From the NCBI RefSeq assembly GCF_006788895.1, contig NZ_VFRA01000001.1:434001-498000 (forward strand): 64,000 nucleotides of DNA. The letters run 5' to 3'. Source of the DNA: Rhodoglobus vestalii. GTDB taxonomy: Bacteria; Actinomycetota; Actinomycetes; Actinomycetales; Microbacteriaceae. The position numbers were made by a program, and so were the translations under genes. The notes beneath the pieces were generated by a model that was given only the letters and a program-made list of their open reading frames with translations, made no database searches and was not told the origin of the DNA. Below are positions 53,833 through 63,215 of this stretch, one piece after another (position 1 is the stretch's first letter; the number at the start of each line of letters is the position of its first letter).

Positions 53833-56082
53833 TCACCTCGATTCGGGAATTCCCTGCGGCAAACCCTCAGACGCGACGATACTGAGCCGCTGTGTTGAAC
53901 GCGTCATGGCCACGTAAAGCGCCGCAGCCCCTCGCGCAATCTCGTTGATGATTCGCTGCGGCTCAACCACAATCACCGAATCAAACTCCAAGCCTTTTGA
54001 CTCGCGGGGTGTGAGCACCACTATCGGCCTCATGAGGCCCGCCGCTCCCTCCCCGACGTCGTTCCCAAACTCGCGTTCGAGCGCCTCCACCACATCAGTG
54101 GTGAGCGAATCGCTCACGATGACGGCCATCGTTCCCTCAGCGGAGATCGCTCGATCAACCCGCACCGCCTCGACAACACTCGCAATACGGCTACCATCCG
54201 TCGTTGTCGTAACTGCCACTGGCCAGGGGCTCTCACGGACCGCTCGAGACGGCGTGATCGAAACCTGGTGCGCCAACGCCACAGCCTCAGCAACAGCAAC
54301 AATTTGGGATGGCGTGCGGTAATTGATGGTGAGCTCCTCGAGCCGCCACGCGCTACCGACGTGGGCGGCAAGCGCCGTATCCCAGCGAGTTGCGGCGGCC
54401 GCCGCACTCGCCTGAGCAACATCACCAACAATCGTGAACGACTTCAGAGGGTTGCGGCGTGCGAGAAGTCGCCACTGCATGGGCGACAATTCCTGCGCCT
54501 CATCAACGACGATATGCCCGTAAGCCCACGAGCGATCCGCCGCTGCGATATCAGCGGTTGAGGAACGCTCTGCCGTCGCCTCGAAGCCATCAGCGAGAGT
54601 CTCCGCATCAATCATGCCCTCAACGCCCATGTTCTCGATGGCGGCGGCAGCGTTTTCGAGGTCGCGCTTTCGCTGCTGAGACTGTTCACGTTCGGCCGCA
54701 GTGTGTTCAACATCCACCTCGCCGAGCCATTCCGCGGCTTCGTCGAGCAGCGCAACATCACTCACAGTAAATGGTGCTTCTCGTTCGCGCAGCAGCAGCT
54801 GCCTCTCGTCGTGAGTCCACCGAGGCGTGAGGCTGCGCAACCAGTTGGGTCGCGCATAGAGATCATTGACCAATTTTTGCGGGGAGAGCGGCATCCACGC
54901 GGTGTTGAGCGCGACCTTGACATCGTGCGCGGTGCGGATGTCTTCGCGCAACCACTTCTGATCAGAATCATCGATGGTGTTGCCATGAGAGCGGAGCTGA
55001 TCGGCCAGCATACGACTGAGTGCGTTGATCGCCGCCTTATTGAAAGCCACGCGAGCAAGATTGTGCGGCTTGTGGGAATCCCAGGCCTTCTGCATTGCTC
55101 CCCGAATTAGTTCCGCAGGCACATCAAGAATCTCGCCATTGATCTCCATGCGCTGAGTCGTTGTCGGCACCACCTGCCGAGAACGCACAGCCCTCCTGAT
55201 GAGAGCCGCTATCTCCAGAGAACCCTTCAGGCTCGCCACAGCATCGACATCTTCGCGCCGAGCATCCACTCCGGGAAACAGCTGGCCAAGGCTGGCCAGC
55301 ACCACACCGGTCTCACCGAGTGAGGGCAAAACGGCTTCGATATAGCGCAAGAACGAGCGCGACGGCCCCACAATCAGCACACCGGATGTCGAAAGCCGTT
55401 CCCGGTGCGAATATAGCAGGTAGGCAGCGCGGTGCAGCGCAACCGCCGTTTTACCGGTGCCCGGGCCACCCTGCACGACGAGCGTACCGCCGAGGTCGGA
55501 TCGAATAATGGCATCCTGCTCAGCCTGAATCGTGGCAACGATGTCGCCCATGCGACCGGTACGTTCGGCGGTCAAACTTGCCATCAGGGCAGCTTCACCC
55601 TGCAGCGAAGCGACGTCACTCTCTAGGATCTCAGAATCAAAAATTTCGTCGTCGATGCGCACAATATCTCGACCGCGGCTCTGCAGGTGGCGCCGGGCAC
55701 GTGCACCTAGGGGGGTTGCCGCTGTTGCCTGATAAAACGCTCGCGCTTGCGGAACCCGCCAGTCGAGCAACAGTGGCACTTGTTCCTCATCTCGGAGGCC
55801 GATGCGCCCGATGTACCGCAGGACGCGCTCAGGGCCGCCCTCCTCCGGCTCTAATTCGAGTCGCCCGAACGCCAGACGCTCGTCGATTTCGCGCAATTGC
55901 CCGACCCTGTCTTCATAAATACGGGCGAATGCGTCTCGCTCGGACCGATTCTGGTGGGTTCCCCCAGGGGTGCTTCTGCGCACCGCTTCGAGCTGCTGTT
56001 GCGCGGCATCTCGAAGCGAATCGAGCTGGTGGTAGAGGCCGTGAACGTAGTCACGTTCCCGTGCAAGCTCACTCGATGACAT
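53833..56082 (-). CDS. helD: HelD-like RNA polymerase recycling helicase
   Basis: A 749-residue UvrD/Rep-like (SF1) ATPase of the HelD class. N-terminal coiled coil (about 5-65) that enters the RNA polymerase secondary channel in known HelD structures; Walker A VVQGGPGTGKTAVALHR; motif II VVDEAQELSPMQWRLL; motif III IVGDVAQASA; motif IV-VI NYRTPSQIV, TPRESKGLEFDSVIVVEP and YVAMTRSTQRLSIV. HelD removes stalled polymerase; some actinobacterial members (HelR) give rifampicin tolerance. ATG 56082 follows AGAGGA by seven bases. Confidence 0.88.
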   Translation of the reverse strand: MSSSELARERDYVHGLYHQLDSLRDAAQQQLEAVRRSTPGGTHQNRSERDAFARIYEDRVGQLREIDERLAFGRLELEPEEGGPERVLRYIGRIGLRDEEQVPLLLDWRVPQARAFYQATAATPLGARARRHLQSRGRDIVRIDDEIFDSEILESDVASLQGEAALMASLTAERTGRMGDIVATIQAEQDAIIRSDLGGTLVVQGGPGTGKTAVALHRAAYLLYSHRERLSTSGVLIVGPSRSFLRYIEAVLPSLGETGVVLASLGQLFPGVDARREDVDAVASLKGSLEIAALIRRAVRSRQVVPTTTQRMEINGEILDVPAELIRGAMQKAWDSHKPHNLARVAFNKAAINALSRMLADQLRSHGNTIDDSDQKWLREDIRTAHDVKVALNTAWMPLSPQKLVNDLYARPNWLRSLTPRWTHDERQLLLREREAPFTVSDVALLDEAAEWLGEVDVEHTAAEREQSQQRKRDLENAAAAIENMGVEGMIDAETLADGFEATAERSSTADIAAADRSWAYGHIVVDEAQELSPMQWRLLARRNPLKSFTIVGDVAQASAAAAATRWDTALAAHVGSAWRLEELTINYRTPSQIVAVAEAVALAHQVSITPSRAVRESPWPVAVTTTTDGSRIASVVEAVRVDRAISAEGTMAVIVSDSLTTDVVEALEREFGNDVGEGAAGLMRPIVVLTPRESKGLEFDSVIVVEPQRIINEIARGAAALYVAMTRSTQRLSIVASEGLPQGIPESR

Positions 56083-56290
56083 CCCCGGTCCTCTCCAAAT
56101 TCCGACCTCCAATCTTACGCCGTATTCGAGTAGTGATTTGCCGATTTACCCTTGCGCTCCAGCGAACTCAGTGGCAGGCTAATTGCATAACAACTCATCG
56201 CTCACCAGAGTCGCAGGCAGTGCCGCACCGGTGGGCGATGAGTCTTGATGAGGGCACCCCCAATTACGATGGGCCCATTACGATGGGCTC

Positions 56291-57373
56291 ATGCTTCGCT
56301 CGATCAACTACTCCGCTCTGATTGACCCTGTCGATCCTGATGCGGTGGCACGGTTTCGGTCGAACCGCCGCAGCCTGTTTGGATACTCGCAGCGTGCCAT
56401 CGTCACGGCCTTAAAGGTGGGGCTGGGCTCCATCGTCGCGGTGTTCTTCGCGGTGATCGTTGGCACCCAACTTTTTGGTGTGTTCGCTGCAATCGGTGAG
56501 GCTGCGCTCGCGGAGCGCTCCTTGAGGCCCGCCATACCTTCGCTGCTTGTTTTGCTCCCCGTGATGGGTGCAGCCATCTGGGCAGGCTATCTCGGCGTGC
56601 GCGCGTGGCGTCGCAACGGGAGCCCCTGGCAACGCTTTTACCGGATGAACAAGTTTGCTGAAGATAACGAGCTGGCGTTTGCACCGCTCGATACTAAAGT
56701 CAGCTACTCTGGGCTGCTCTTCGACGTCAGTCAGAAACGTTCGATTCGTGACCGTTTTCGGAGCGTGAGTGGCCGGAGCCTCGAATACGGTAATTACCGG
56801 TACACGACTGGCTCCGGCAAGAATCGTGAAACCCATAACTGGGGCCTGATGGCTCTTGAACTCGATCGAGCACTGCCGCACATGGTGCTGGATGCCAAAG
56901 CGAATAATTATCTCTTCGGTGTCAGCAGTTTACCGCTGGCCTTTGCCAAGAGTCAGGTACTCAAGCTCGAGGGCGACTTCAACTCCTACTTCACGCTCTA
57001 CTGCCCGCAGCAGTACGAACGTGATGCGCTTTACGTTTTCACTCCCGATCTGATGGCACTGCTCATCGACCACGCTTCACCGTACGACGTGGAAGTGGTC
57101 GATAGCTGGCTCTTGGTCTACTCCCCCCAACCATTCGACCTCGTGGACCCAGTGCAGCATCAACGTCTGTTGGGCATTGCAGATCTGGTCGGTTCCAAAG
57201 CCCTCCGTCAGTCGCGCAACTATGCAGACGAGAGCATCGGCGACTCCCGTGTGAACCTGATCGCCCCGCGGGGTCGACGTCTGAGAACCCAGGTTCCTTT
57301 ATTCGTCTTCCTCGTCGCTTATGGGTTCGCGGCGCTGGTCGGCGCCGTTTTTCTCCACGACCTGCTCACCTAG
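56291..57373 (+). CDS. Membrane protein of unknown function
   Basis: A 360-residue protein. Two membrane helices at about 40-65 and 83-105, a cytosolic domain at about 115-335 and a third helix at 335-357. The domain has an YRMNKFAEDNELAFAP start and a segment LLIDHASPYDVEVVDSWLLVY, both common in uncharacterised actinobacterial DUF-type proteins. ATG 56291 lies inside the second copy of a 14-base direct repeat (ATTACGATGGGC-type, 56263-56291). Confidence 0.7.
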   Translation: MLRSINYSALIDPVDPDAVARFRSNRRSLFGYSQRAIVTALKVGLGSIVAVFFAVIVGTQLFGVFAAIGEAALAERSLRPAIPSLLVLLPVMGAAIWAGYLGVRAWRRNGSPWQRFYRMNKFAEDNELAFAPLDTKVSYSGLLFDVSQKRSIRDRFRSVSGRSLEYGNYRYTTGSGKNRETHNWGLMALELDRALPHMVLDAKANNYLFGVSSLPLAFAKSQVLKLEGDFNSYFTLYCPQQYERDALYVFTPDLMALLIDHASPYDVEVVDSWLLVYSPQPFDLVDPVQHQRLLGIADLVGSKALRQSRNYADESIGDSRVNLIAPRGRRLRTQVPLFVFLVAYGFAALVGAVFLHDLLT

Positions 57374-57421
57374 TTTTTCGTGGGCGCCGTGCACATCCGC
57401 ACGGCAACTCCCGGGCGCAGG

Positions 57422-58657
57422 CTAGGGCTGACGACCGAGAAGCACATGCCGCGCTTCGACCACTGCACCAAGCAAGAGAGCCTCATCAGCTGTGGCACCG
57501 ATGCGATCACGACCGGTAATGATGCGCTGACGGGCGAACGCGAGGCGCGTCGCATCGTGGATGTAGGTTTTCATGGCCGGGTGCTTGTTGTGCCGAGCAG
57601 CCCAGACTAAAGCTTGCCGACGGCCACGGCGGGTGGCAAGCACCGCCACTTCTTCGTGATTGAACCAACCAACAGTCGCGTATTCGGCTAACCGGTCGAA
57701 GGTCAGTTTCTCCTCCTGCTTGCGCAAATAAATGACGATCACGATGGCGATCATGAAGAGAGGAAATTGCACGATCGCGTAGTAACCGAAGAAATCATTG
57801 ACGAAGAATAGCGCTCCGTTCCACAGGGCATGCAAAGCGATCGCAAGCCCCAACCCCACGACGAACATCACCACTGCCACGCGCCTTCGGCTCGAGCGTG
57901 CCGCAAACCCCAGAGCGATGCCGACACAGACAGTGAACATCACGTGGGCAAACGGCGACATGAGGCCGCGCACCAAAAACATTTGGAAGAGACCAACGCC
58001 GCCGCCATCGAGGCTGACCAACTCGGAACCGAAATAGAGAATATTCTCTGTGAACGCAAAGCCACCGGCCACCCAGGCGGCGTAAACCAACCCATCGATT
58101 GGTCCGTCGAAATGCCGTCGAGCAACCCAAAAAATGACCAGAATGCCGAGGGCTTTACCCATTTCTTCAACCACTGGCGCTTGGACCGCAGCGGAGAAGA
58201 ATTCATAGCCAGGCCCCGGCCCGCCGATTGCAGCAACAACGTTCTCAATTTCTGCGCCAACGATTAGAGCAATAAGAACGGCAACACCTGCACCCCAAAG
58301 GAAAGCGAAGACAACAGCCAATCGTGGCTCTGGCTCCCACCGATCAATCCACCGGACGGCAAAAAACACCACAGCCAGAGGTGCTAGCGCGAGAACTCCA
58401 CCGAGCGCAAAGGCATCGGTGCCGAGACCTGAAATTAGGTACACCACGACAAAGAGCATCACTAGTGAGAGCGCGACAACTCCCACAATTCCGAGGACAA
58501 GCAGGCCCGGGCCACGGGAATTGGGTGCGCGAACATGGACAGAATCTTGCTGGGCTTCGAGGGCAACATCAGCGGGTGCAGCCGCGGGATGCTCGGCAGC
58601 AACACCCGCGGAAGCCGTGAAATCTGGAGTCGCAGGAGATGAATCGCTCGCAGTCAT
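57422..58657 (-). CDS. prsW: PrsW-family intramembrane metalloprotease
   Basis: A 411-residue polytopic protein. About eight membrane segments between residues 50 and 320 contain the family motifs: VVEEMGKALG (EExxK), FAFTENILYFG, HVMFTVCVG and HALWNGALFF, which form the predicted zinc site. The first 45 residues are Ala/Pro-rich and the C-terminal 90 residues are cytoplasmic. In Bacillus PrsW cleaves an anti-sigma factor. An anti-sigma gene lies 12 kb away, but a link is speculative. Confidence 0.9.
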   Translation of the reverse strand: MTASDSSPATPDFTASAGVAAEHPAAAPADVALEAQQDSVHVRAPNSRGPGLLVLGIVGVVALSLVMLFVVVYLISGLGTDAFALGGVLALAPLAVVFFAVRWIDRWEPEPRLAVVFAFLWGAGVAVLIALIVGAEIENVVAAIGGPGPGYEFFSAAVQAPVVEEMGKALGILVIFWVARRHFDGPIDGLVYAAWVAGGFAFTENILYFGSELVSLDGGGVGLFQMFLVRGLMSPFAHVMFTVCVGIALGFAARSSRRRVAVVMFVVGLGLAIALHALWNGALFFVNDFFGYYAIVQFPLFMIAIVIVIYLRKQEEKLTFDRLAEYATVGWFNHEEVAVLATRRGRRQALVWAARHNKHPAMKTYIHDATRLAFARQRIITGRDRIGATADEALLLGAVVEARHVLLGRQP

Positions 58658-58714
58658 GTCAAAAACCCTAGCGTGCGCACGACACGGTAGTGAGCCGGGC
58701 AGAGAAAGGAAGAG

Positions 58715-59542
58715 CTATTGCGATCCTTGCTGCTCACGCAGGATGCTCAACGCACGGGCCACCCGATCGCCTAGACCTGCTACCCGCTTCTTCGATGACT
58801 TTTCGACCTCAGCAATGAGACCGGAAAGCTCACCCCGATACACCTCTTGAGTGGAACGGACCGAGGTACGTAACGCCGCGGACGCTCTCGCCGCGACACA
58901 AGCAAAAGTGCAGCTTACAACAACTGTCAGCAACGCAACGACGAGCACCCACGAGCGCGACGGGTCGTTCAGCACCTCGATGAGCGCAGCGACGGCTACA
59001 ACCAGCGCAACGACCGGCGCAACAAAGCGCTGCGGTGTGCGCACCACCAGAGTCAGCGCTGAACTAGCCGCTACGCCATCGACACGCTTTCGATCGTCGG
59101 ATGCGGCATCAACGGCCGCAACACGCGCGCGAAACTCGTCGACCTGGTCTTGATGAAGACGCACACCCGCCAGCTCGATGAGTTCATCGCGCATAAGTCG
59201 GTAGCTGTCAGCGGGAGGACGAACCACGACCAGAGTGACCGTAGCGACGACTGCCACAAGGACAACAACCGTGCTGAGTGCGATGAGCACGGCGGGAGAA
59301 GTTCGAGTGGGATCGGCAAAGAATGCTCTCGTACTCAGGTTCACGCCGATAGCCCCGATGACGAGCGCTAGTGCTGCCAAAGGAACGACCCAGGCAACCG
59401 GATGCAACCGCACTCGAGTTCTCACGCCGCGAGCAAGTCGAAGGTGATCAAAGCGTGCGGTGGCGTAGTCGGCCAACTGAGATGCGAACGCGATGAGCCA
59501 GAGCGCCGCCATGACGGTGAGTACTGTCCAAGAAGATTCCAC
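58715..59542 (-). CDS. Membrane protein of unknown function
   Basis: A 275-residue protein with five predicted membrane segments: about 5-25, 48-68, 83-110, 175-195 and 203-225. The regions between are short and charged (ELIELAGVRLHQDQVDEF). The C-terminal 50 residues form an amphipathic helix (LSGLIAEVEKSSKKRVAGLG). GTG 59542 is the best start before the divergent alkA gene; no good SD. No family recognised. Confidence 0.65.
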   Translation of the reverse strand: MESSWTVLTVMAALWLIAFASQLADYATARFDHLRLARGVRTRVRLHPVAWVVPLAALALVIGAIGVNLSTRAFFADPTRTSPAVLIALSTVVVLVAVVATVTLVVVRPPADSYRLMRDELIELAGVRLHQDQVDEFRARVAAVDAASDDRKRVDGVAASSALTLVVRTPQRFVAPVVALVVAVAALIEVLNDPSRSWVLVVALLTVVVSCTFACVAARASAALRTSVRSTQEVYRGELSGLIAEVEKSSKKRVAGLGDRVARALSILREQQGSQ

Positions 59543-59596
59543 GGTGCGACTGTAGTCGCTCTGGTGGAGAGGATTCGAAGGTGACACGCTTGGTTC

Positions 59597-61072
59597 ATGC
59601 CCGCCGGAACCCTGAGCTTCGATGAACAATACCGAGCACTCTGCTCGCGAGATTCCCGCTTCGATGGACAGTTTATTGCCGGTGTTCACTCGACCGGAAT
59701 ATATTGCCGACCAAGCTGCCCCGCCGTCACCCCCAAGCCCAGAAACGTGCGGTTCTACCGCACGGCCGCCGCCGCCCATGAAGCGGGCCTCCGCGCCTGC
59801 AAACGGTGTCAGCCAGATGCCACGCCTGGATCCCCCGACTGGAACCTGAATGACGACCTCGCTTCCCGGGCAATGCGTCTCATCGCCGACGGTGTTGTGG
59901 AACGTGAAGGAGTAGCAGGGCTCTCATCGCGCTTGGGATACACAAGCCGCCACCTCACCCGCGTACTCTCGGCGGAACTCGGCGCCGGCCCGCTCGCCCT
60001 TGCTCGAGCCCACCGAGCGCAGGCGGCGCGAACACTACTGAGCGCGACCGGTCTCAGCATCTCGGATGTCGCATTCGCGGCCGGCTTCTCCAGCATCCGA
60101 CAGTTCAACGACACCATTCAGGCGGTGTACGAAACAACACCAACGCAACTCCGCATCCTCGCACGCCGCGGACCATCTGCAGACGGGAATCACTCTCTTG
60201 AGCTTCCATCAAACCTCACCCTGCGGCTTCCCACCCGGGCACCCTTTGACGGCGCGGGGCTCATGACTTTCTTTGCAAACCACGCTATTGACGGAATCGA
60301 GACCGCGACCGCCACCAGTTTCGAGCGGGCACTACGTCTGCCAGGCGGCATAGCGACAGTGCGCCTGCAACTGATCGAACAGGGCGTTGTCTGCACAGCC
60401 CAACTAGCCAAAGTTTCGGATGTCTCACCCCTCGTTGCGCGCGTCCGCCGCCTGTTCGACCTCGATGCAGATTCGCTGGCCATCGACCGAGCTCTGTCGT
60501 GGGATCCAGTGCTAGCCGCATCAGTGGCCCGGGTGCCAGGAATTCGGCTGCCCGGAAGCGTCAACGCCGAAGAGACTCTGTTTCGAACACTCACAGGTCA
60601 ACAAATTTCGGTGGCGGCGGCGCGCACCGTACACGCCCGCTTAGCACGGGAAATCGGCACCGAAGGACTATTCCCGACCGCAGCCCAACTGGCTGAGGCG
60701 GGTGCCGAAGTTCTTCCTGGACCTCGTACCCGAGTCGCCGCTATCCTCTCAATTGCCGAGGTTCTCGCATCCGGAAAACTCATACTCGATGTTTCGACTC
60801 CCCTCGACGAATTCACGGCTCGACTGACCGCAATGCCCGGAATCGGTCCCTGGACGGCGGGATACATGGCCATGCGGGTGCTCGGCAATCCCGACATCAT
60901 GCTGCACCGTGACCGTGTTATTCGTCAGGGTGCCGACGAGTTAGGGCTTCCCGCTGCCGCCACAGCGTTAACGCGCTATGCCACTCAATGGGCTCCGTGG
61001 CGCAGCTATGCGTCGATGCATTTGTGGCGATCTCGACCGTCACCGGTGGAGCCTACGCCCAACTCACCATAG
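59597..61072 (+). CDS. alkA: Ada-AlkA fusion, DNA-3-methyladenine glycosylase II
   Basis: A 491-residue fusion. Ada zinc domain with Cys37, Cys41, Cys68 and Cys71 (GIYCRPSCP and LRACKRCQP), which repairs methyl-phosphotriesters and so senses alkylation; AraC-type HTH at about 90-190; then AlkA N-terminal domain and glycosylase from about 210. The helix-hairpin-helix is MPGIGPWTAGYMAMR and the catalytic Asp is in LHRDRVIRQ. The Ogt methyltransferase part of classical Ada is absent. It probably activates its own transcription. Confidence 0.92.
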   Translation: MPAGTLSFDEQYRALCSRDSRFDGQFIAGVHSTGIYCRPSCPAVTPKPRNVRFYRTAAAAHEAGLRACKRCQPDATPGSPDWNLNDDLASRAMRLIADGVVEREGVAGLSSRLGYTSRHLTRVLSAELGAGPLALARAHRAQAARTLLSATGLSISDVAFAAGFSSIRQFNDTIQAVYETTPTQLRILARRGPSADGNHSLELPSNLTLRLPTRAPFDGAGLMTFFANHAIDGIETATATSFERALRLPGGIATVRLQLIEQGVVCTAQLAKVSDVSPLVARVRRLFDLDADSLAIDRALSWDPVLAASVARVPGIRLPGSVNAEETLFRTLTGQQISVAAARTVHARLAREIGTEGLFPTAAQLAEAGAEVLPGPRTRVAAILSIAEVLASGKLILDVSTPLDEFTARLTAMPGIGPWTAGYMAMRVLGNPDIMLHRDRVIRQGADELGLPAAATALTRYATQWAPWRSYASMHLWRSRPSPVEPTPNSP

Positions 61073-61081
61073 GGTGGAGTC

Positions 61082-61594
61082 ATGAACGTCAGACTCTTCG
61101 TACTCGGAATCGGTATCGCCATTGGCTACGTGGTGGGAGCGCGCGAAGGCCGCGAACGCTACGACCAAATGAAAAGCACTGTGACAAAGTTTTGGGAAAG
61201 CGCTCGCGTAGCTAAAGCGCGCGTCAATGTCGAAGACTACGCACGCACCCAGGGTCCCGTTTTGCGCGATCGTGCCGAGGCGGTTGCTAAGGCAACGCCA
61301 GGGTTCGTGGCGCATACGGCCAAAGATGTCGCAGAAAGCGTTCGCGATGTTGCTGAATCCGCCACAGAGTCCGCCAAAGAATTTGTTGACCGAGCTTCTG
61401 CGTCGGCTCGCGACGTTGTCGGTCGCGTGACACACACCGCCACCGATGTGCGCGATAACGCCACCAAGACGGCTGCAGAACTGCGCGAACGCGGCGAATC
61501 TGCCATCGACCGTGCCGTCACGACCGCCGGAAAAGCACGCGACGAAGCTCTCGCGCCTCTCGACGATGACGACGACGAGCAGTCAGCAAAGTAG
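61082..61594 (+). CDS. YtxH-like amphipathic helix protein
   Basis: A 170-residue protein. The N-terminal membrane or gas-vesicle-like segment (LFVLGIGIAIGYVVGAREGRER) resembles the start of YtxH proteins. The rest is a run of amphipathic helices with 11-residue-like repeats (VAESVRDVAESATESAKEFV, ATDVRDNATKTAAELRERG), as in LEA/apolipoprotein-like proteins, and an acidic tail. Ten bases after alkA. Possibly envelope stress-related; function unknown. Confidence 0.72.
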   Translation: MNVRLFVLGIGIAIGYVVGAREGRERYDQMKSTVTKFWESARVAKARVNVEDYARTQGPVLRDRAEAVAKATPGFVAHTAKDVAESVRDVAESATESAKEFVDRASASARDVVGRVTHTATDVRDNATKTAAELRERGESAIDRAVTTAGKARDEALAPLDDDDDEQSAK

Positions 61595-61622
61595 TTTTGA
61601 GGCTGCTCGCCGGCGGAGCTAC

Positions 61623-63137
61623 CTACTGTCCCGTTGAGGGCATCACCGGCAAGGTAATCGCCGCGGTCATGGGCGAAACGCCACTGAGTCGCTCGGGAGT
61701 GAGCACGCGCGCTACATCTTCTTCCTTCATCAGTCCCGCCGACACCACAAGCTGGGCAATCGAGGCATTGGTCGTAAGGGCCGTGTGGGCAAGAGTCGCC
61801 GCAGCGGCATAGCCGATGTACGGGGTAAGAGCCGTGACGACACCAACACTCGACTCGACCTGAGCCGCAAGTCGTGCCTCGTTGGCCGTGATGCCAACGA
61901 TGCAGTTTTCACGCAGTGTGCGGCACGCATTCGTCATCCACTCCAACGACTGAAGAAGCGAATGAGCAATCACGGGCTCAAAAGCATTTAGTTGCAGCTG
62001 GCCACCTTCCGCTGCCGCTGTGACTGTGGCATCCGCCCCGATTACGCTGAACGCGACCTGGTTGACGACTTCGGGGATGACCGGGTTCACCTTGCCAGGC
62101 ATGATGGACGAACCTGCCTGCTTGGCAGGGAGGTTGATCTCGCCGAATCCTGCCTGCGGCCCGCTAGAAAGCAAGCGGAGGTCGTTACAAATTTTAGAAA
62201 GTTTCACCGCAGAACGCTTCAGCACACCACTCAGCGTCATGAACACTCCGACGTCACTGGTGGCCTCGATGAGGTCAAACGCCGTCTTCATCTCGATCCC
62301 GGTGGCATCGGTAAGGTGGCGCCGCACTGCTTCGGCATAGCGAGGATCTGCCGTAATTCCGGTACCAATGGCGGTTGCCCCCATATTGATCTCGCTCATG
62401 AAGGGCAGCACGGCGGTCAATCTGGCGTGATCTTCTTCGAGCGTGTGGGAGAACCCAGAGAACTCTTGGCCCAGGGTCATCGGCACCGCATCTTGCATTT
62501 GCGTGCGCCCGATTTTAAGGATGCTGACAAACTCGCGCCCCTTGTCAGCAAAGGAACCGGACAGCAGTTCGTGCTCGACGAGCAGGCGGTGAACCCCGAA
62601 GACCATCGCGAGCTTAATCGCAGTCGGGTATACGTCGTTGGTGCTCTGGCTGCGGTTGACGTCATCGATGGGGTGAAGGAACGAGTACTCACCCTTCTCA
62701 TGACCCAAGATCTCGAGGGCGCGGTTTGCGATTACTTCGTTGGCGTTCATATTGGTGGAGGTACCAGCACCACCCTGGATAACACCGACACAGAATTCTG
62801 CATGCAACGAGCCTTCCAGAATCTCCTGACAGGCCGCATCAATGGCGTGTGCCTTCTGTGATTCGATCACACCCAGCTCAGCATTCGCGCGCGCCGCCGC
62901 CTGCTTGATGTGCGCCAGAGCGAGCACTAGATCGGGATAGACAGAAATCGCCCGTCGGGTAATGGGAAAGTTCTGCATCGCGCGGAGAGTGTGCACTCCC
63001 CAATACGCGTCAGCAGGAATCTCGAGAGCGCCGAGCGAATCAGATTCGATGCGGGTGGCGGTGTTCTCTGAAGAGGTGTTACTCAACTGTTGGTTCTCAT
63101 CTCCGTTGACGGCTGGCACAACAAAACTGCGTGTCAC
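61623..63137 (-). CDS. aspA: Aspartate ammonia-lyase
   Basis: A 504-residue member of the fumarase/aspartase family that converts aspartate to fumarate and ammonia. Signature GSSIMPGKVNP carries the catalytic Ser; other conserved parts are GAGTSTNMNANEVIANRA, QSTNDVYPTA and KIGRTQMQDAVPMTLG. The first 30 residues are an extra N-terminal arm, so a start nearer IESDSLG cannot be excluded. Convergent with the YtxH-like gene. Confidence 0.94.
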   Translation of the reverse strand: MTRSFVVPAVNGDENQQLSNTSSENTATRIESDSLGALEIPADAYWGVHTLRAMQNFPITRRAISVYPDLVLALAHIKQAAARANAELGVIESQKAHAIDAACQEILEGSLHAEFCVGVIQGGAGTSTNMNANEVIANRALEILGHEKGEYSFLHPIDDVNRSQSTNDVYPTAIKLAMVFGVHRLLVEHELLSGSFADKGREFVSILKIGRTQMQDAVPMTLGQEFSGFSHTLEEDHARLTAVLPFMSEINMGATAIGTGITADPRYAEAVRRHLTDATGIEMKTAFDLIEATSDVGVFMTLSGVLKRSAVKLSKICNDLRLLSSGPQAGFGEINLPAKQAGSSIMPGKVNPVIPEVVNQVAFSVIGADATVTAAAEGGQLQLNAFEPVIAHSLLQSLEWMTNACRTLRENCIVGITANEARLAAQVESSVGVVTALTPYIGYAAAATLAHTALTTNASIAQLVVSAGLMKEEDVARVLTPERLSGVSPMTAAITLPVMPSTGQ

Positions 63138-63215
63138 TTACGTGTTGAGTGTACGCTCGAAAGCCTATCGGCGTCGGGGACGCCCAAGGCCGGAAGACCC
63201 ATCCTTGACGGAAGG

